Assembly: GCF_001420695.1 (NCBI RefSeq)
Contig: NZ_LJJB01000007.1
Span: 879,890 to 943,889, forward strand
DNA length: 64,000 bases
Direction of reading: 5' to 3'
Origin: Brevibacillus choshinensis
GTDB taxonomy: Bacteria > Bacillota > Bacilli > Brevibacillales > Brevibacillaceae
The position numbers were made by a program, and so were the translations under genes. A model generated the notes under the pieces. The model made no database searches and had not been told where the DNA came from. It saw only the letters and a list, made by a program, of their open reading frames with translations. Positions 24,263 to 33,192 of the stretch are shown here, one piece after another. Position 1 is the stretch's first letter, and each line of letters starts with the position of its first letter.

Positions 24263-25453
24263 ATGAACAAACGTGCATGGATCGGGGTGGCTGGCTTTGT
24301 TGCCGGCATTGCAGTATTGGGGACCGTACTATTTGGACCGGGGGTCGGAAATGTATCGGGCCAACGAGCGGATAAACTAGCAGGCGTGATCGAGGGAACA
24401 GAAGTCGATCTGTCTTTTAAGATGGGGGGCTCCATCGAGCAGGTCACGCTGGCTGAAGGCGATGAAGTCAAAGCTGGTCAATTGGTTGCGACGCTGAACA
24501 GTGAAGAGCTCCTGGCGAAAAAGGAACAGGCTGAAGCGGCATATCATCTGGCGCAAGTCAAGCTGGAGCAGGCGAAGAAAGGCGTTTCTCTGACAGACAG
24601 CACGAGTGGAGCGCAAGTCGATCAAGCACAGGCAGTCGTCAGCTCAGCTCAAGCGCAATTGGCAGCAAATAAGAACGGAGCGCGCGCGGAAGAAATCTCG
24701 CAGTTGAAAGCAAAGGTCCAGGCAACAGAAACTGCCAAACAGATCGCAGCTACCAATCTAGAACGGATGAAAAAGCTTTTAGCAGAAGGGGCTGTTCCAC
24801 AAGTAAAAGTCGAAGAAGCACAGATGCAGCATCAGCAAGCGACTGCAGAGAACAAAGCGGCCGTAGAGCAACTGAAAATGGCCCAATCGGGTGCGAGAAG
24901 TGAACAAGTAGACGCAGCACAGGCACAGCTGGATCAGGCAAAGGCTGCTTATCAACAGGCCGTATCGGCTCGAGGTCAGGTAGGTCTGAAAGAGCTTGAC
25001 GTGAAATCAGCTGAAGCGGGCGTACAACAGGCAAAAGGGGCCTTGGCTGAAATCGAAGCATACCTGAACAATGCAAAGCTGACTGCTCCTGTCGATGGGA
25101 TCGTGAAGTCGGTCGCTGTCCAAAAAGGTGAGCTGGTTGCCCAGGGCTTTACCGTATTGACCATCCAGTCGAAGGTGGATAACTACGTGAAGTTTTATGT
25201 CAATGAATACGCGCTTTCTGCAGTAAAAGCAGTAGACGCAGTCAAATTGTATGTACCTGCCTTGAAACGCGATGTAGAGGCAAAAGTAGTTACCGTAGCT
25301 CCAGCAGCAGACTTTGCTGTGAAAAAGGCAACACAAGAATTGGGTGACCGCGACATCCGCTCGTTCCAGGTAAAAATGCTCGTAACAGATACTGAATTGC
25401 GTCCGGGTCTGACCGTAGAGTGGAATGTCGAAGGGGCTGGTAACGGTGAGTAA
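24263..25453 (+). CDS. HlyD/AcrA-type membrane fusion (adaptor) protein
   Basis: A 396-residue adaptor with one N-terminal membrane anchor (about 6-27), a biotinyl-lipoyl half-domain (DLSFKMGGSIEQVTLAEGDEV region), an extended Ala/Gln/Lys-rich coiled coil (about 90-265), the second lipoyl half (LTAPVDGIVKSVAVQKGELV) and a C-terminal beta-barrel. In Gram-positives such adaptors work with ABC or MFS exporters. It resembles YbhG of the YbhFSR drug exporter. The start has GAGGGGA about 9 bases upstream. It overlaps the permease gene by 8 bases. Confidence 0.88.
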   Translation: MNKRAWIGVAGFVAGIAVLGTVLFGPGVGNVSGQRADKLAGVIEGTEVDLSFKMGGSIEQVTLAEGDEVKAGQLVATLNSEELLAKKEQAEAAYHLAQVKLEQAKKGVSLTDSTSGAQVDQAQAVVSSAQAQLAANKNGARAEEISQLKAKVQATETAKQIAATNLERMKKLLAEGAVPQVKVEEAQMQHQQATAENKAAVEQLKMAQSGARSEQVDAAQAQLDQAKAAYQQAVSARGQVGLKELDVKSAEAGVQQAKGALAEIEAYLNNAKLTAPVDGIVKSVAVQKGELVAQGFTVLTIQSKVDNYVKFYVNEYALSAVKAVDAVKLYVPALKRDVEAKVVTVAPAADFAVKKATQELGDRDIRSFQVKMLVTDTELRPGLTVEWNVEGAGNGE

Positions 25454-26621
25454 TTTCTCCCGGCTCTTTTGGACCGAGTGGCAAAATCTTTTTACCAATA
25501 AAACAATTCGCAATATCGTCTTCATCGTTCCACTGATGTATTTGACCCTCTTCGGTTTTCTGTACAGCGAGAAAAAAGTGATGCACATCCCTACCGTAAT
25601 GGTGGATGCTGACCAGACAGAATTAAGTCGCGAGCTATATCGGGCGTTTGAGGTTGATCAGACGTTTCGCATTGGTTCCATTGTCGGTACAGAAGAAGAG
25701 GCAATGAACCTCATCGATCAGGGTAAAGCCAACGTCGCACTGATCATACCATCAAATCTCGAAAAGAACGTGAAGGCAGGACGGGAGGCAGAAGTGCTGA
25801 CCGTCATTGATGGCAGTAATATGATGATCTCCAACACGGCCGTACGTGCAGCCAGTACAGTAGTCAAAACGGTCTCAGCAGGGGCTACGCTTAAAAAGCT
25901 GGAAGCGCACGGAGGCTGGGGAGAGGAAGGGAAAAATCTCTACACCGGCATCGATTATCGCTATCGGGTTTTGTACAATCCGACGTTTAGCTACATGTCT
26001 TTTATGGTATTTGGCTTAGCGGGAACCGTCCTGCAGCAAGTCCTGTTCCTGGGGATTGCCATCTCGGTCACTCAGCAGAAAGAAGCGGGAACCTGGCGCG
26101 ATACCATGGCAAACAACAGCTTTTGGGCGATTACCGCTAGCAAGATACTCCCATACTTTTTAGCCGGAACGCTCAATATGTTCATTGGATTCACGTTGCT
26201 CCTAAAAGTGTTTGGAATCCCGTATTACGGCAGCACGATGAATCTCATGCTCATCGCGAGTGCGTTCAACTTGGCGGTTTTGTCGATCGGTTATGCGATC
26301 TCATTTTTCTCCAAAGACCAGCTGCAGGCGACACAGACAGCGATGCTGATCGCGGTTCCTTCCTTTATGCTGTCGGGCTTCACCTGGCCTTTCATGTCCA
26401 TGCCGACTGTGGTCGCGGCCATCGGAAAATCTTTGCCGCTTACGTATTTTTTGCATGGTGTGAGAGAAATTTTAACCAAGGGACACGGCCTGTCGGCGGT
26501 TACCTCCGATCTCCTCATTTTGTGCTTCATGACGGTGTTGGGCCTGTTCGCAGCGTACGTCATTTACTTGCTACAGACGAGGAAAAAAGTGGAAAGAGTA
26601 AGCGAATCCGCGACTGCGTAG
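25446..26621 (+). CDS. ABC-2 type transporter permease (efflux)
   Basis: A 391-residue ABC-2 permease: an N-terminal membrane helix (about 20-38), a large extracytoplasmic domain (about 45-170) and five clustered C-terminal helices, as in YbhR/YbhS. GTG 25446 is chosen because AAGGGG lies about 10 bases before it and it gives the usual NFSRLFWTEWQNLF head; ATG 25425 is an alternative. With the HlyD adaptor it should form an efflux pump, but an ABC-2 permease needs an ATPase and none follows in the operon. The next gene is an unrelated YpuI homologue. Confidence 0.82.
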   Translation: MSNFSRLFWTEWQNLFTNKTIRNIVFIVPLMYLTLFGFLYSEKKVMHIPTVMVDADQTELSRELYRAFEVDQTFRIGSIVGTEEEAMNLIDQGKANVALIIPSNLEKNVKAGREAEVLTVIDGSNMMISNTAVRAASTVVKTVSAGATLKKLEAHGGWGEEGKNLYTGIDYRYRVLYNPTFSYMSFMVFGLAGTVLQQVLFLGIAISVTQQKEAGTWRDTMANNSFWAITASKILPYFLAGTLNMFIGFTLLLKVFGIPYYGSTMNLMLIASAFNLAVLSIGYAISFFSKDQLQATQTAMLIAVPSFMLSGFTWPFMSMPTVVAAIGKSLPLTYFLHGVREILTKGHGLSAVTSDLLILCFMTVLGLFAAYVIYLLQTRKKVERVSESATA

Positions 26622-26656
26622 GGAGAGATATGCAGAAAAGAAAACCTTGTGTTATA

Positions 26657-26698
26657 AAGAATCTTTCCTTTATACTTACTTAAAAAAGGCAGATTCTT
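26657..26698 (+). promoter_or_regulatory. Leader hairpin before the ypuI homologue
   Basis: AAGAATCT (26657-26664) pairs with AGATTCTT (26691-26698), and inside it CCTTT can pair with AAAGG. No U-run follows, and the SD (AAGGGGGA) lies 6 bases beyond, so a role in mRNA stability or regulation is more likely than termination. Confidence 0.4.
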
Positions 26699-26716
26699 CA
26701 ACGCAAGGGGGACATT

Positions 26717-27229
26717 ATGTCAGCGACTCATTTGAAGCAATTGTGCGAAGAGACGTACACCAAGTTGAAAAAGGTAAGCATGGAAGTGGAACGCTATTTG
26801 AACCAGGTAACCTTATCAAGCCTAGTTTCTCAGTCCGGGGATCCGGAAGAGTACGAATCCTACTACCGCAACTACCTTTCAGACCTGCGCCATTTACTTG
26901 TCTACTGCGAGAATGCGTACGATAGGCTGGGGGTTTCCCTGCGCCGAGCACGATTTAATGAGGAGTTTGCCGAGGAAGTATTGTATCAGGTATACCATAC
27001 CTGTATAAATAACTTCTATTACCCCAAAGGCGAGGTCTACGACGAAGACGGTCGCTATTCGTATACCGGACAAGATGCGATCATTTTCCGCAAGCAGGTC
27101 ACACCTGAATTGCAACAACTGACGCTTGCATTGTCAAAGGTATTTGAACAAATGCGTGATGATCTGCAATATTACGAGACGGACTACATTACCAAAAAAC
27201 GAATGCAAAAGGAACAAGCACAGGCGTAA
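26717..27229 (+). CDS. ypuI: YpuI-family (DUF3907) protein
   Basis: A 170-residue soluble, acidic, helix-rich protein. Recognisable family landmarks are YLNQVTLSSL, YYRNYLSDLRHLLVYCE, YHTCINNFYYPK, SYTGQDAIIFR and the end DDLQYYETDY. YpuI is conserved in Bacillales; its function is not established. Good start with AAGGGGGAC upstream. It follows the efflux permease by 95 bases but has its own leader hairpin and a terminator, so it is probably independent. Confidence 0.8.
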   Translation: MSATHLKQLCEETYTKLKKVSMEVERYLNQVTLSSLVSQSGDPEEYESYYRNYLSDLRHLLVYCENAYDRLGVSLRRARFNEEFAEEVLYQVYHTCINNFYYPKGEVYDEDGRYSYTGQDAIIFRKQVTPELQQLTLALSKVFEQMRDDLQYYETDYITKKRMQKEQAQA

Positions 27230-27250
27230 CTGCCCGTGCTTGTTTTTTTC
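27214..27250 (+). terminator. Terminator of ypuI
   Basis: ACAAGCAC-GGC pairs with GCC-GTGCTTGT (one unpaired base on each side) around GTAACT, followed by TTTTTT. The 5' arm lies inside the last codons of ypuI. Confidence 0.8.
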
Positions 27251-27251
27251 G

Positions 27252-27845
27252 CTACACGCCGACTGGCTGACGAATGTGGAGCATGCGTTCCTCTACTTGC
27301 TTCAGCATATTGATGAGGGCACCATCTTCCACGTAAGGAACAGCAGCGAAGTTGTGGTAGGCGACGCGGTATCCGATCATTTGCAGGGTACCTTCGGCGA
27401 TTTGCTTTTCTACGACGGCGTCCATGCCGGAAGTGGCCATTTCCTTTGCCGATGCACGAGTGGTGGTAAAGACAATCGCCTGCTTGTTCGTCAGGAGCCC
27501 GACCGGCCCTTTTTCTTCATAGCGAAAAGCGAATCCATCGGTGAAAACACGATCGATGTAGCCTTTCAAAATGGCAGGCTCGGACCACCACCACACCGGA
27601 TAGATCATAATGAGAAGTTCAGAGTCTTTAATCAGTTCCTGTTCTTCCAGAATATCTGCGGAAGCAGTCCCTTGTTCGACTAAGCGCATGTCTTCTGCCT
27701 GAAATACGGGTTGAAATTGCATTTTATACAGATCGCGCAGCTTATATTCAATGTTTTGCTTATCCAGTGCTTGAGTCACACGGGCGAGTATTTCATGGCA
27801 AAAGCTGCTTTCTCCTTCATGGGCAAGCACGATGACAGCTTTCAT
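27252..27845 (-). CDS. NAD(P)H-quinone oxidoreductase, flavodoxin-like
   Basis: A 197-residue Flavodoxin_2-fold protein related to KefF, MdaB and B. subtilis YwrO. MKAVIVLAHEGESSF begins the FMN/FAD phosphate loop; MIYPVWWWSEPAILKGYIDR is the classic isoalloxazine-binding and dimer segment. It probably reduces quinones by two electrons, protecting against redox cycling. The start has GAGGAGGAG close upstream. It lies 24 bases after the subtilisin gene on the same strand, so the two may be co-transcribed. Confidence 0.85.
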   Translation of the reverse strand: MKAVIVLAHEGESSFCHEILARVTQALDKQNIEYKLRDLYKMQFQPVFQAEDMRLVEQGTASADILEEQELIKDSELLIMIYPVWWWSEPAILKGYIDRVFTDGFAFRYEEKGPVGLLTNKQAIVFTTTRASAKEMATSGMDAVVEKQIAEGTLQMIGYRVAYHNFAAVPYVEDGALINMLKQVEERMLHIRQPVGV

Positions 27846-27869
27846 AATAGCTCCTCCTCAGAGATGTGC

Positions 27870-29276
27870 TTATTGGGCTCCGAAACGCAGACGCAGCAGG
27901 AATTTATTTAACAAGCCTCCAATGGTTTGGGGTGGCTGTTCGGTTTTCGCAGGTTCAGTGCGCAACTGCTTGAGTGTACTACTAACGTCTATCATGCCGT
28001 ATCCGTACAATTGATCGTGCCCTGGGGGACCGAGATCGAGAGCAGATTTTCGAATCAGTTCCATCACATCATGCGTTTTCATATCGGGATGAACAGAACG
28101 GACTAACGCGGCTAGTGCAGCGACATGTGGACAAGCCATGGACGTTCCAGACAAAGACGCATAGTCGCTGTAAATATACGTACTAGGGATGTCCACGCCA
28201 GGTGCGGCTACGTCAACGTAATCACCAAAATTGGAGAAATCAGCACGTTCCTTGAGGTGGTCAACCGCAGCTACAGAAAGGACCTCTTCGTAGGCAGCGG
28301 GATAGCTAGGCTGATCGGAAGCGTCATTACCGGATGCTGCGACCAAGACCACGTTGTTTTCATATGCGTATCGACACGCTTCTTTGAGCGCTGCAGAGGA
28401 AGTATAGTTCCCTACACTCAGGTTGATGACGTCGGCGCCGTGATCGGTTGCCCAGTAAATGCCCTGTGCAATGTCGACAGCTGAGCCTGAACCGTCTGCT
28501 CCGATTGCCTTGATCGGCATGAGCTTGCTTTTCCAGGTCATACCGGCGATACCGTCTTTATTGTTCGTTTTTGCTGCGATGATACCAGAGACATGGGTGC
28601 CATGTCCGTTGTCATCCTGTGGTTTGTTGGTGTCATTGAGCACGTTGTAGCCTTCCACGAGTTTCCCCTTGAACTCTGGATGACCCATATCGACTCCTGT
28701 ATCTACGACTGCGACTACCACGTCACTGCTGCCTTCGCTCACATCCCAGCTCTGCTCCATACCGATCAAAGGTAAATTCCATTGGTATTCGCTATAGTAC
28801 GGATCATTGGGTTTGCGGTTAGGCAACAGTAGGAAGTTTGGTTCAGCAAAGACGGAATCCGGATGCTCCGCCAGTTTTTTCATGAGCTGCTTCGTACTCA
28901 GACTACGAGATTTGATGATGATAAACTTGTCAAAATCACGCTTGATTTTGGCATCGAGAGAGGCAACCATCTTGTCTATCGTCTTTTGATCGGGTCGTGG
29001 GGAGAAGCGTACGACGACTTCATGCTCCACATAGTGGCTCCGATCGCGAGGATTATGGTGAAGCGTCTGAATGTGGCTTCTTTTTTCCAGATCTCGTCGG
29101 ATGTCTTTTACCTGTTCAATGAAGTTGATCCGGGGAATACTCGCCTCCGTAGAGGTGACCCGAGGATGGGGCTCGCGCTGTTCCTGCTCCGCATTTTGAT
29201 GCATGCGATACGGAACAACGACGAGTCCGACCAAAGCGACCGCAACGACAATCGGGGCCAAGCGCAAAAAAATCAC
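27870..29276 (-). CDS. Membrane-anchored subtilisin-like serine protease (S8)
   Basis: A 468-residue S8 protease. An N-terminal hydrophobic segment (about 3-22) without clear cleavage site suggests a membrane anchor. A propeptide-like region (about 60-135, HYVEHEVVVRFSPRPDQKTI) precedes the catalytic domain with Asp in VVDTGVDMG, His in NGHGTHVSG, the oxyanion Asn in AASGNDASD and Ser in LSGTSMACPHVAALA. All catalytic residues are intact. A start at TTG 29267 has better SD spacing (GAGG, about 10 bases) than the GTG at 29276, so the N-terminus is uncertain by three residues. Target unknown. Confidence 0.88.
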   Translation of the reverse strand: MIFLRLAPIVVAVALVGLVVVPYRMHQNAEQEQREPHPRVTSTEASIPRINFIEQVKDIRRDLEKRSHIQTLHHNPRDRSHYVEHEVVVRFSPRPDQKTIDKMVASLDAKIKRDFDKFIIIKSRSLSTKQLMKKLAEHPDSVFAEPNFLLLPNRKPNDPYYSEYQWNLPLIGMEQSWDVSEGSSDVVVAVVDTGVDMGHPEFKGKLVEGYNVLNDTNKPQDDNGHGTHVSGIIAAKTNNKDGIAGMTWKSKLMPIKAIGADGSGSAVDIAQGIYWATDHGADVINLSVGNYTSSAALKEACRYAYENNVVLVAASGNDASDQPSYPAAYEEVLSVAAVDHLKERADFSNFGDYVDVAAPGVDIPSTYIYSDYASLSGTSMACPHVAALAALVRSVHPDMKTHDVMELIRKSALDLGPPGHDQLYGYGMIDVSSTLKQLRTEPAKTEQPPQTIGGLLNKFLLRLRFGAQ

Positions 29277-29336
29277 TCCCTCTTGTGCTTATGGATATAT
29301 CCTGCACATGGAGAGAGTGATTATGAAGGTAAAAGC

Positions 29337-29981
29337 TTACAGTCGATTGTTTAATGGTCGTATGGAGGAAGGAGTAGTAGATGGTCGCAGAGAGCGACGA
29401 GGGAGCTTCCAGCCACGATAGACGGACACCATTCTGCAGACAATAATAGCGATAAACAACGCATACAGCTCAGGTATAGAAGTGGCCCATTTCAGGCCGA
29501 CAGCTACCCCTGCGACCATCGCCCATACGGCGTAGATTTCTTCTTTAAAGACGAGCGGTTTGCGGCCAGCGAGTACATCTCGGATGATACCGCCACCGAT
29601 TCCTGTCAACACAGCAGCGACGATCGTTGCACTGAGCGGGTAGTTCATTTGGGTTGCATACATAGCACCCTGAATAGCAAATGCGGAGAGGCCGACCGCA
29701 TCGAAAAACAGGCCCCAGCGATTCCAATAGCCGATATATTTATGGGGAAGTACAAAGACAATGAACATGGAGACGAGTGCAATTGTAAACAATGTCCCTT
29801 GATTCCAAAAGGCAGTGAGTGGAATTCCCAGCAAGATGTTGCGCAAAATCCCCCCGCCAAAAGCGGTTGCCATTCCAAGTACGATCACACCTAACAGATC
29901 GTACTCTTCTTCCATAGCGATGACAGCGCCGCTGATGACAAACGCGACCGTTCCGATAATATTAAACCATTCCCAAGACAT
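29337..29981 (-). CDS. YvgT-like UPF0126 (TRIC-type) membrane protein
   Basis: A 214-residue integral membrane protein with about seven helices arranged as two repeats. The repeated motifs are TAFGGGILRNILLG and TGIGGGIIRDVLAGRKP, diagnostic of UPF0126 proteins, which share the fold of TRIC cation channels (also annotated as glycine transporter domains). The transported species here is unknown. Divergent from nothing close; an SD is only weakly visible before the ATG. The protein ends in a basic tail (KLPRRSLRPS). Confidence 0.82.
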   Translation of the reverse strand: MSWEWFNIIGTVAFVISGAVIAMEEEYDLLGVIVLGMATAFGGGILRNILLGIPLTAFWNQGTLFTIALVSMFIVFVLPHKYIGYWNRWGLFFDAVGLSAFAIQGAMYATQMNYPLSATIVAAVLTGIGGGIIRDVLAGRKPLVFKEEIYAVWAMVAGVAVGLKWATSIPELYALFIAIIVCRMVSVYRGWKLPRRSLRPSTTPSSIRPLNNRL

Positions 29982-30003
29982 GCAAAAACCTACATCCTTC
30001 CTT

Positions 30004-30777
30004 CTATATCAAACCAAGTTGTGTTAAACCATGATGAATGCCGTCATCGTCGACATGACGAGTCATGCGATTGGCAAAAGGTTTCAGTTCTTCGTGAGCG
30101 TTCCCCATGGCGACTCCCATCCCGACATAGGAAAGCATTTCCTTGTCGTTCAGTCCGTCTCCAAATGCGACGGCCTCATCCGGGCTGTAACCGAAATGGC
30201 GCAGGGTCGCTTCAATGCCTCGAGCCTTTGATCCGTTTGGTGGCAAAACGTCCAATACGTGTTTGTGCCAACGCACATAGGAGACTTCATGAAATCGCCC
30301 TACATACGGATCTTGTTCCTCTGCGTTGCAATAAAGGAAGGCTTGATAGATCGGGGCTTCCTCCCAATAACGATGCCGGTGCGAAGGAGCTGGCAAGCGC
30401 AAAGAGTCGAACGATTCGATCACGTGGGGATGATCGATCACATTGGCGTAGCAGCTATCAGCACTCAGGAAAACCATCGGATGCTGATTCCCATCTGCCA
30501 TGCCTTCTAGTTTCGCCAATGTCGCGGTATCAAAAGGCGTATGATGGATGACGTTTCCTTTGCTCACCGCATAGGAGCCATTGAAGCTGACAAAGGTATC
30601 AATGTCTAGCTGCTGTGCAATGGGCAATAGATGGTAGGGGGAACGGCCTGTGGCGATCGCGACTTGCACGCCGTTTTGCTTCAACTGTTGGACTGCATCC
30701 ACGGTTGCTGAAGGAATGACGTGTTTGGTATTAAGCAACGTGCCATCAATGTCAAAGAAGACAATTTTGTACGTCAT
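30004..30777 (-). CDS. Cof-type HAD-IIB phosphatase
   Basis: A 257-residue HAD hydrolase with motif I FFDIDGTLLNT (nucleophile Asp), motif II ATGRSPY, motif III lysine in GSKARGIEATL and motif IV VAFGDGLNDKEML. The large cap between motifs II and III is of the C2B type of Cof, YkrA and related sugar or flavin phosphatases. Substrate not predictable. Good SD (GAGAGGAAAGAG). It stands between the YvgT homologue and the sugar ATPase gene, all on the minus strand. Confidence 0.88.
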   Translation of the reverse strand: MTYKIVFFDIDGTLLNTKHVIPSATVDAVQQLKQNGVQVAIATGRSPYHLLPIAQQLDIDTFVSFNGSYAVSKGNVIHHTPFDTATLAKLEGMADGNQHPMVFLSADSCYANVIDHPHVIESFDSLRLPAPSHRHRYWEEAPIYQAFLYCNAEEQDPYVGRFHEVSYVRWHKHVLDVLPPNGSKARGIEATLRHFGYSPDEAVAFGDGLNDKEMLSYVGMGVAMGNAHEELKPFANRMTRHVDDDGIHHGLTQLGLI

Positions 30778-30861
30778 TTCTCTTTCCTCTCCACTCTTTC
30801 TCTATAAGAATCATCGTTTTTCTGGAGCCGTGTTGATTAAATTTTTAGCTCATAAAAATAG

Positions 30862-30894
30862 AAAAAGGAATGTCAGGAAAAAGACATTCCTTTT
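30862..30894 (-). terminator. Terminator of the UgpC/MsmX-like gene
   Basis: AAAAGGAATGTC and GACATTCCTTTT form a 12-bp stem with an 8-base loop, flanked by A/T runs on both sides; in minus orientation the tail reads TTTTTC. Confidence 0.85.
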
Positions 30895-30904
30895 CACTTT
30901 GCTA

Positions 30905-32020
30905 TTAGAATACAGCCAGTTCCGTCTCGCTGTCAAATACGTGACATTTGGACAAATCCATCCCAAGTTTTACCGTCATACGGGGCTTTAGGCCTTCTCT
31001 GGCATCAACACGAGCGACCATTTGAGCGTTGCCAATATTATGGAAGTAAACGTACAACTCCGAACCCATGTTTTCTACAACGTCCACTTCTGCATGAAGG
31101 AAGCTCTCAAAAGGATTGGCTTCCATGAATTGGGTGTCGCTGTATAGATCTTCAGGACGAATCCCGAAAATAACGTGCTTGTTTACGTACCCATGGTCCC
31201 GTAAATGTTTGGCCTTGTCATCGGGGAAGGCGACCTGGATTTGGTCACTTTCAAAAACGAGCTTGCCTTCCCTCTCCACGACGCTACCCTTAATAAAGTT
31301 CATCGCAGGGGAGCCGATGAAGCTGGCGACAAACAAGTTAAGAGGGTGATTGTAGATCTCTGTGGGTGTGGCCACCTGCTGGATCAGCCCGTCTTTCATC
31401 ACGACGATTCGGTCTCCCATCGTCATGGCCTCGGTCTGGTCGTGGGTGACGTAGACGATGGTCGTGTTTAAGCGTTGATGCAGCTTTAGAATCTCTGTAC
31501 GCATCTGTACCCGCAGCTTGGCGTCGAGATTGGACAGCGGTTCATCCATGAGGAAGACCTGTGGCTCACGAACGATTGCGCGTCCGAGTGCGACCCTCTG
31601 CCGTTGACCACCGGACAATGCTTTTGGTTTACGGTCAAGGAGATGAGAAATGTCCAAGATGCGAGCTGCTTCCTGAATGCGAGTCTCAATTTCTGTTTTT
31701 GAAAATTTGCGCAATTTGAGGCCGAATGCCATGTTTTCGTACACATTCATATGGGGATAGAGGGCGTAGCTCTGAAACACCATGGCGATGTCCCGATCTT
31801 TAGGCGCGACATCATTGACGCGTCTGTCACCTATGTACATATCACCTTCCGATATTTCTTCCAAGCCTGCAATCATGCGTAATGTTGTGGATTTCCCGCA
31901 CCCGGATGGACCAACCAAAACGAGAAATTCCCGGTCTTGAATTTCCAGATGAAAGTCGTTAACAGCCGTGACGTTATTTCCATAATTTTTATAAATATGA
32001 TTGAGTGTTACTTTTGCCAT
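30905..32020 (-). CDS. Sugar ABC transporter ATPase, UgpC/MsmX type (orphan)
   Basis: A 371-residue ATPase with Walker A GPSGCGKST, Q-loop, signature LSGGQRQRVALGRAIV, Walker B FLMDEPLSNLDAKLR and the C-terminal OB-fold (TOBE) regulatory domain of the MalK/UgpC/MsmX group. No permease or binding-protein gene is near, and terminator and promoter regions flank it. This matches B. subtilis MsmX, a shared ATPase that energises several sugar importers encoded elsewhere. A PucR/CdaR-type regulator gene lies 111 bases upstream on the same strand. Confidence 0.88.
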   Translation of the reverse strand: MAKVTLNHIYKNYGNNVTAVNDFHLEIQDREFLVLVGPSGCGKSTTLRMIAGLEEISEGDMYIGDRRVNDVAPKDRDIAMVFQSYALYPHMNVYENMAFGLKLRKFSKTEIETRIQEAARILDISHLLDRKPKALSGGQRQRVALGRAIVREPQVFLMDEPLSNLDAKLRVQMRTEILKLHQRLNTTIVYVTHDQTEAMTMGDRIVVMKDGLIQQVATPTEIYNHPLNLFVASFIGSPAMNFIKGSVVEREGKLVFESDQIQVAFPDDKAKHLRDHGYVNKHVIFGIRPEDLYSDTQFMEANPFESFLHAEVDVVENMGSELYVYFHNIGNAQMVARVDAREGLKPRMTVKLGMDLSKCHVFDSETELAVF

Positions 32021-32131
32021 TTATTGGCACCTCCTCGACATAGTGAAGGGAGTAGTCGCAAGGATGTATGTATCCTATGGTACCAGGCAGAGCTAAAATG
32101 CCTCTACGGTAAAATTGCACGAATTGTTTGG

Positions 32132-33148
32132 TCAATTTTGCCGGAAAAGAAGAAACAGCTTTAGCAGCACAGCATGTGAAAACTGCCGGGGATCCAGTCC
32201 GGTTTGCTCGGTGAGCTTGTCCAGCCGATACAAAAGGGTGTTTCGGTGTAAAAAAAGCTGACGAGACGTATCACTGATATTCAACTGACAACGAAAGAGT
32301 GTTTCGAGCGTTTCCATTTGTTCCTCGGTCAATGGATGAGCAGTTAGTTCAGATTGGATGCTACGGGCAAGCTGTTGAGAGATACCTGTGGGTAAGGTGA
32401 TAGCCCATTGCTCCAGCGGGTAGTGCCAGCTTCCAGCGACCATGTCTCGTGGACAAAATTGTGTGAGGGCATGGGAAAGGGTAAAAAGCTGTCTAACTGC
32501 TTTTTCTAGCTGGAGTGGTGTAGCGATCGGAAAACTGACCAGAAGACGGACATGCTCCATTCGTTCATTCGCAATGAGATCGTGCACTCCTGAAGCCCAT
32601 TCAAGATGTTCATCCGGTTCGCTTTGATTTCCCAGCATGGAGATGGGAACGAGAAGTAAATAATAGAGATGACCAAGTGGAATAAACGTAAGAGATGTGT
32701 GTTCCCCTTTGAAAAAGTCGTGGAGTAATGGCTGCAAGGAATACCAATCCAGAGTGCTCTCAGGCCGACAACGTTCTATGAGGAAGACTGCTCGTTTTTC
32801 ACGCCACGACCACTGCTGCTCCAAGCGAGATGGAGGGGGCAAGGGCGAATCGCTGGAGATACTTTGCAACCAGGTAGAGACTTGATCGGTGAGAGTCGCC
32901 TCAGATTTTGATGATGCTGGGGAGAAAAAAAGTCCGAGCAGAACTCGAGCAGAAGCATGCCAAGAGGGAGTCTCGATGAGAACAAGCGAGACCGTAGTGC
33001 CATCCCCTGCTGAGGCTACAAGCTCCCAGCCTTTTTGTTCCTGCTCGTGTCGGATCTGATCAGCTTCGTTCTGGGAGGTCTGCAAACACATAATCGGCAG
33101 ACCTGTTTCCTGCCGAATGCGCTCTGCGTGATTCATCCATTGTTCCAT
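32132..33148 (-). CDS. PucR/CdaR-type transcriptional regulator
   Basis: A 338-residue regulator with a poorly conserved N-terminal half and a C-terminal HTH_30 domain (about 275-335; FRCQLNISDTSRQLFLHRNT then LLYRLDKLTEQTGLD). Unlike the 514-residue PucR at 4.6 kb it lacks the N-terminal PucR domain. ATG 33148 is chosen because GGAGG lies 7 bases upstream; the frame is open 21 bases further. It may control the sugar ATPase gene just downstream on the same strand, but no operator was recognised. Confidence 0.8.
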   Translation of the reverse strand: MEQWMNHAERIRQETGLPIMCLQTSQNEADQIRHEQEQKGWELVASAGDGTTVSLVLIETPSWHASARVLLGLFFSPASSKSEATLTDQVSTWLQSISSDSPLPPPSRLEQQWSWREKRAVFLIERCRPESTLDWYSLQPLLHDFFKGEHTSLTFIPLGHLYYLLLVPISMLGNQSEPDEHLEWASGVHDLIANERMEHVRLLVSFPIATPLQLEKAVRQLFTLSHALTQFCPRDMVAGSWHYPLEQWAITLPTGISQQLARSIQSELTAHPLTEEQMETLETLFRCQLNISDTSRQLFLHRNTLLYRLDKLTEQTGLDPRQFSHAVLLKLFLLFRQN

Positions 33149-33192
33149 ATCAGCGCCTCCGTCTCCCACTTGTGAAATACTTCCATTATACC

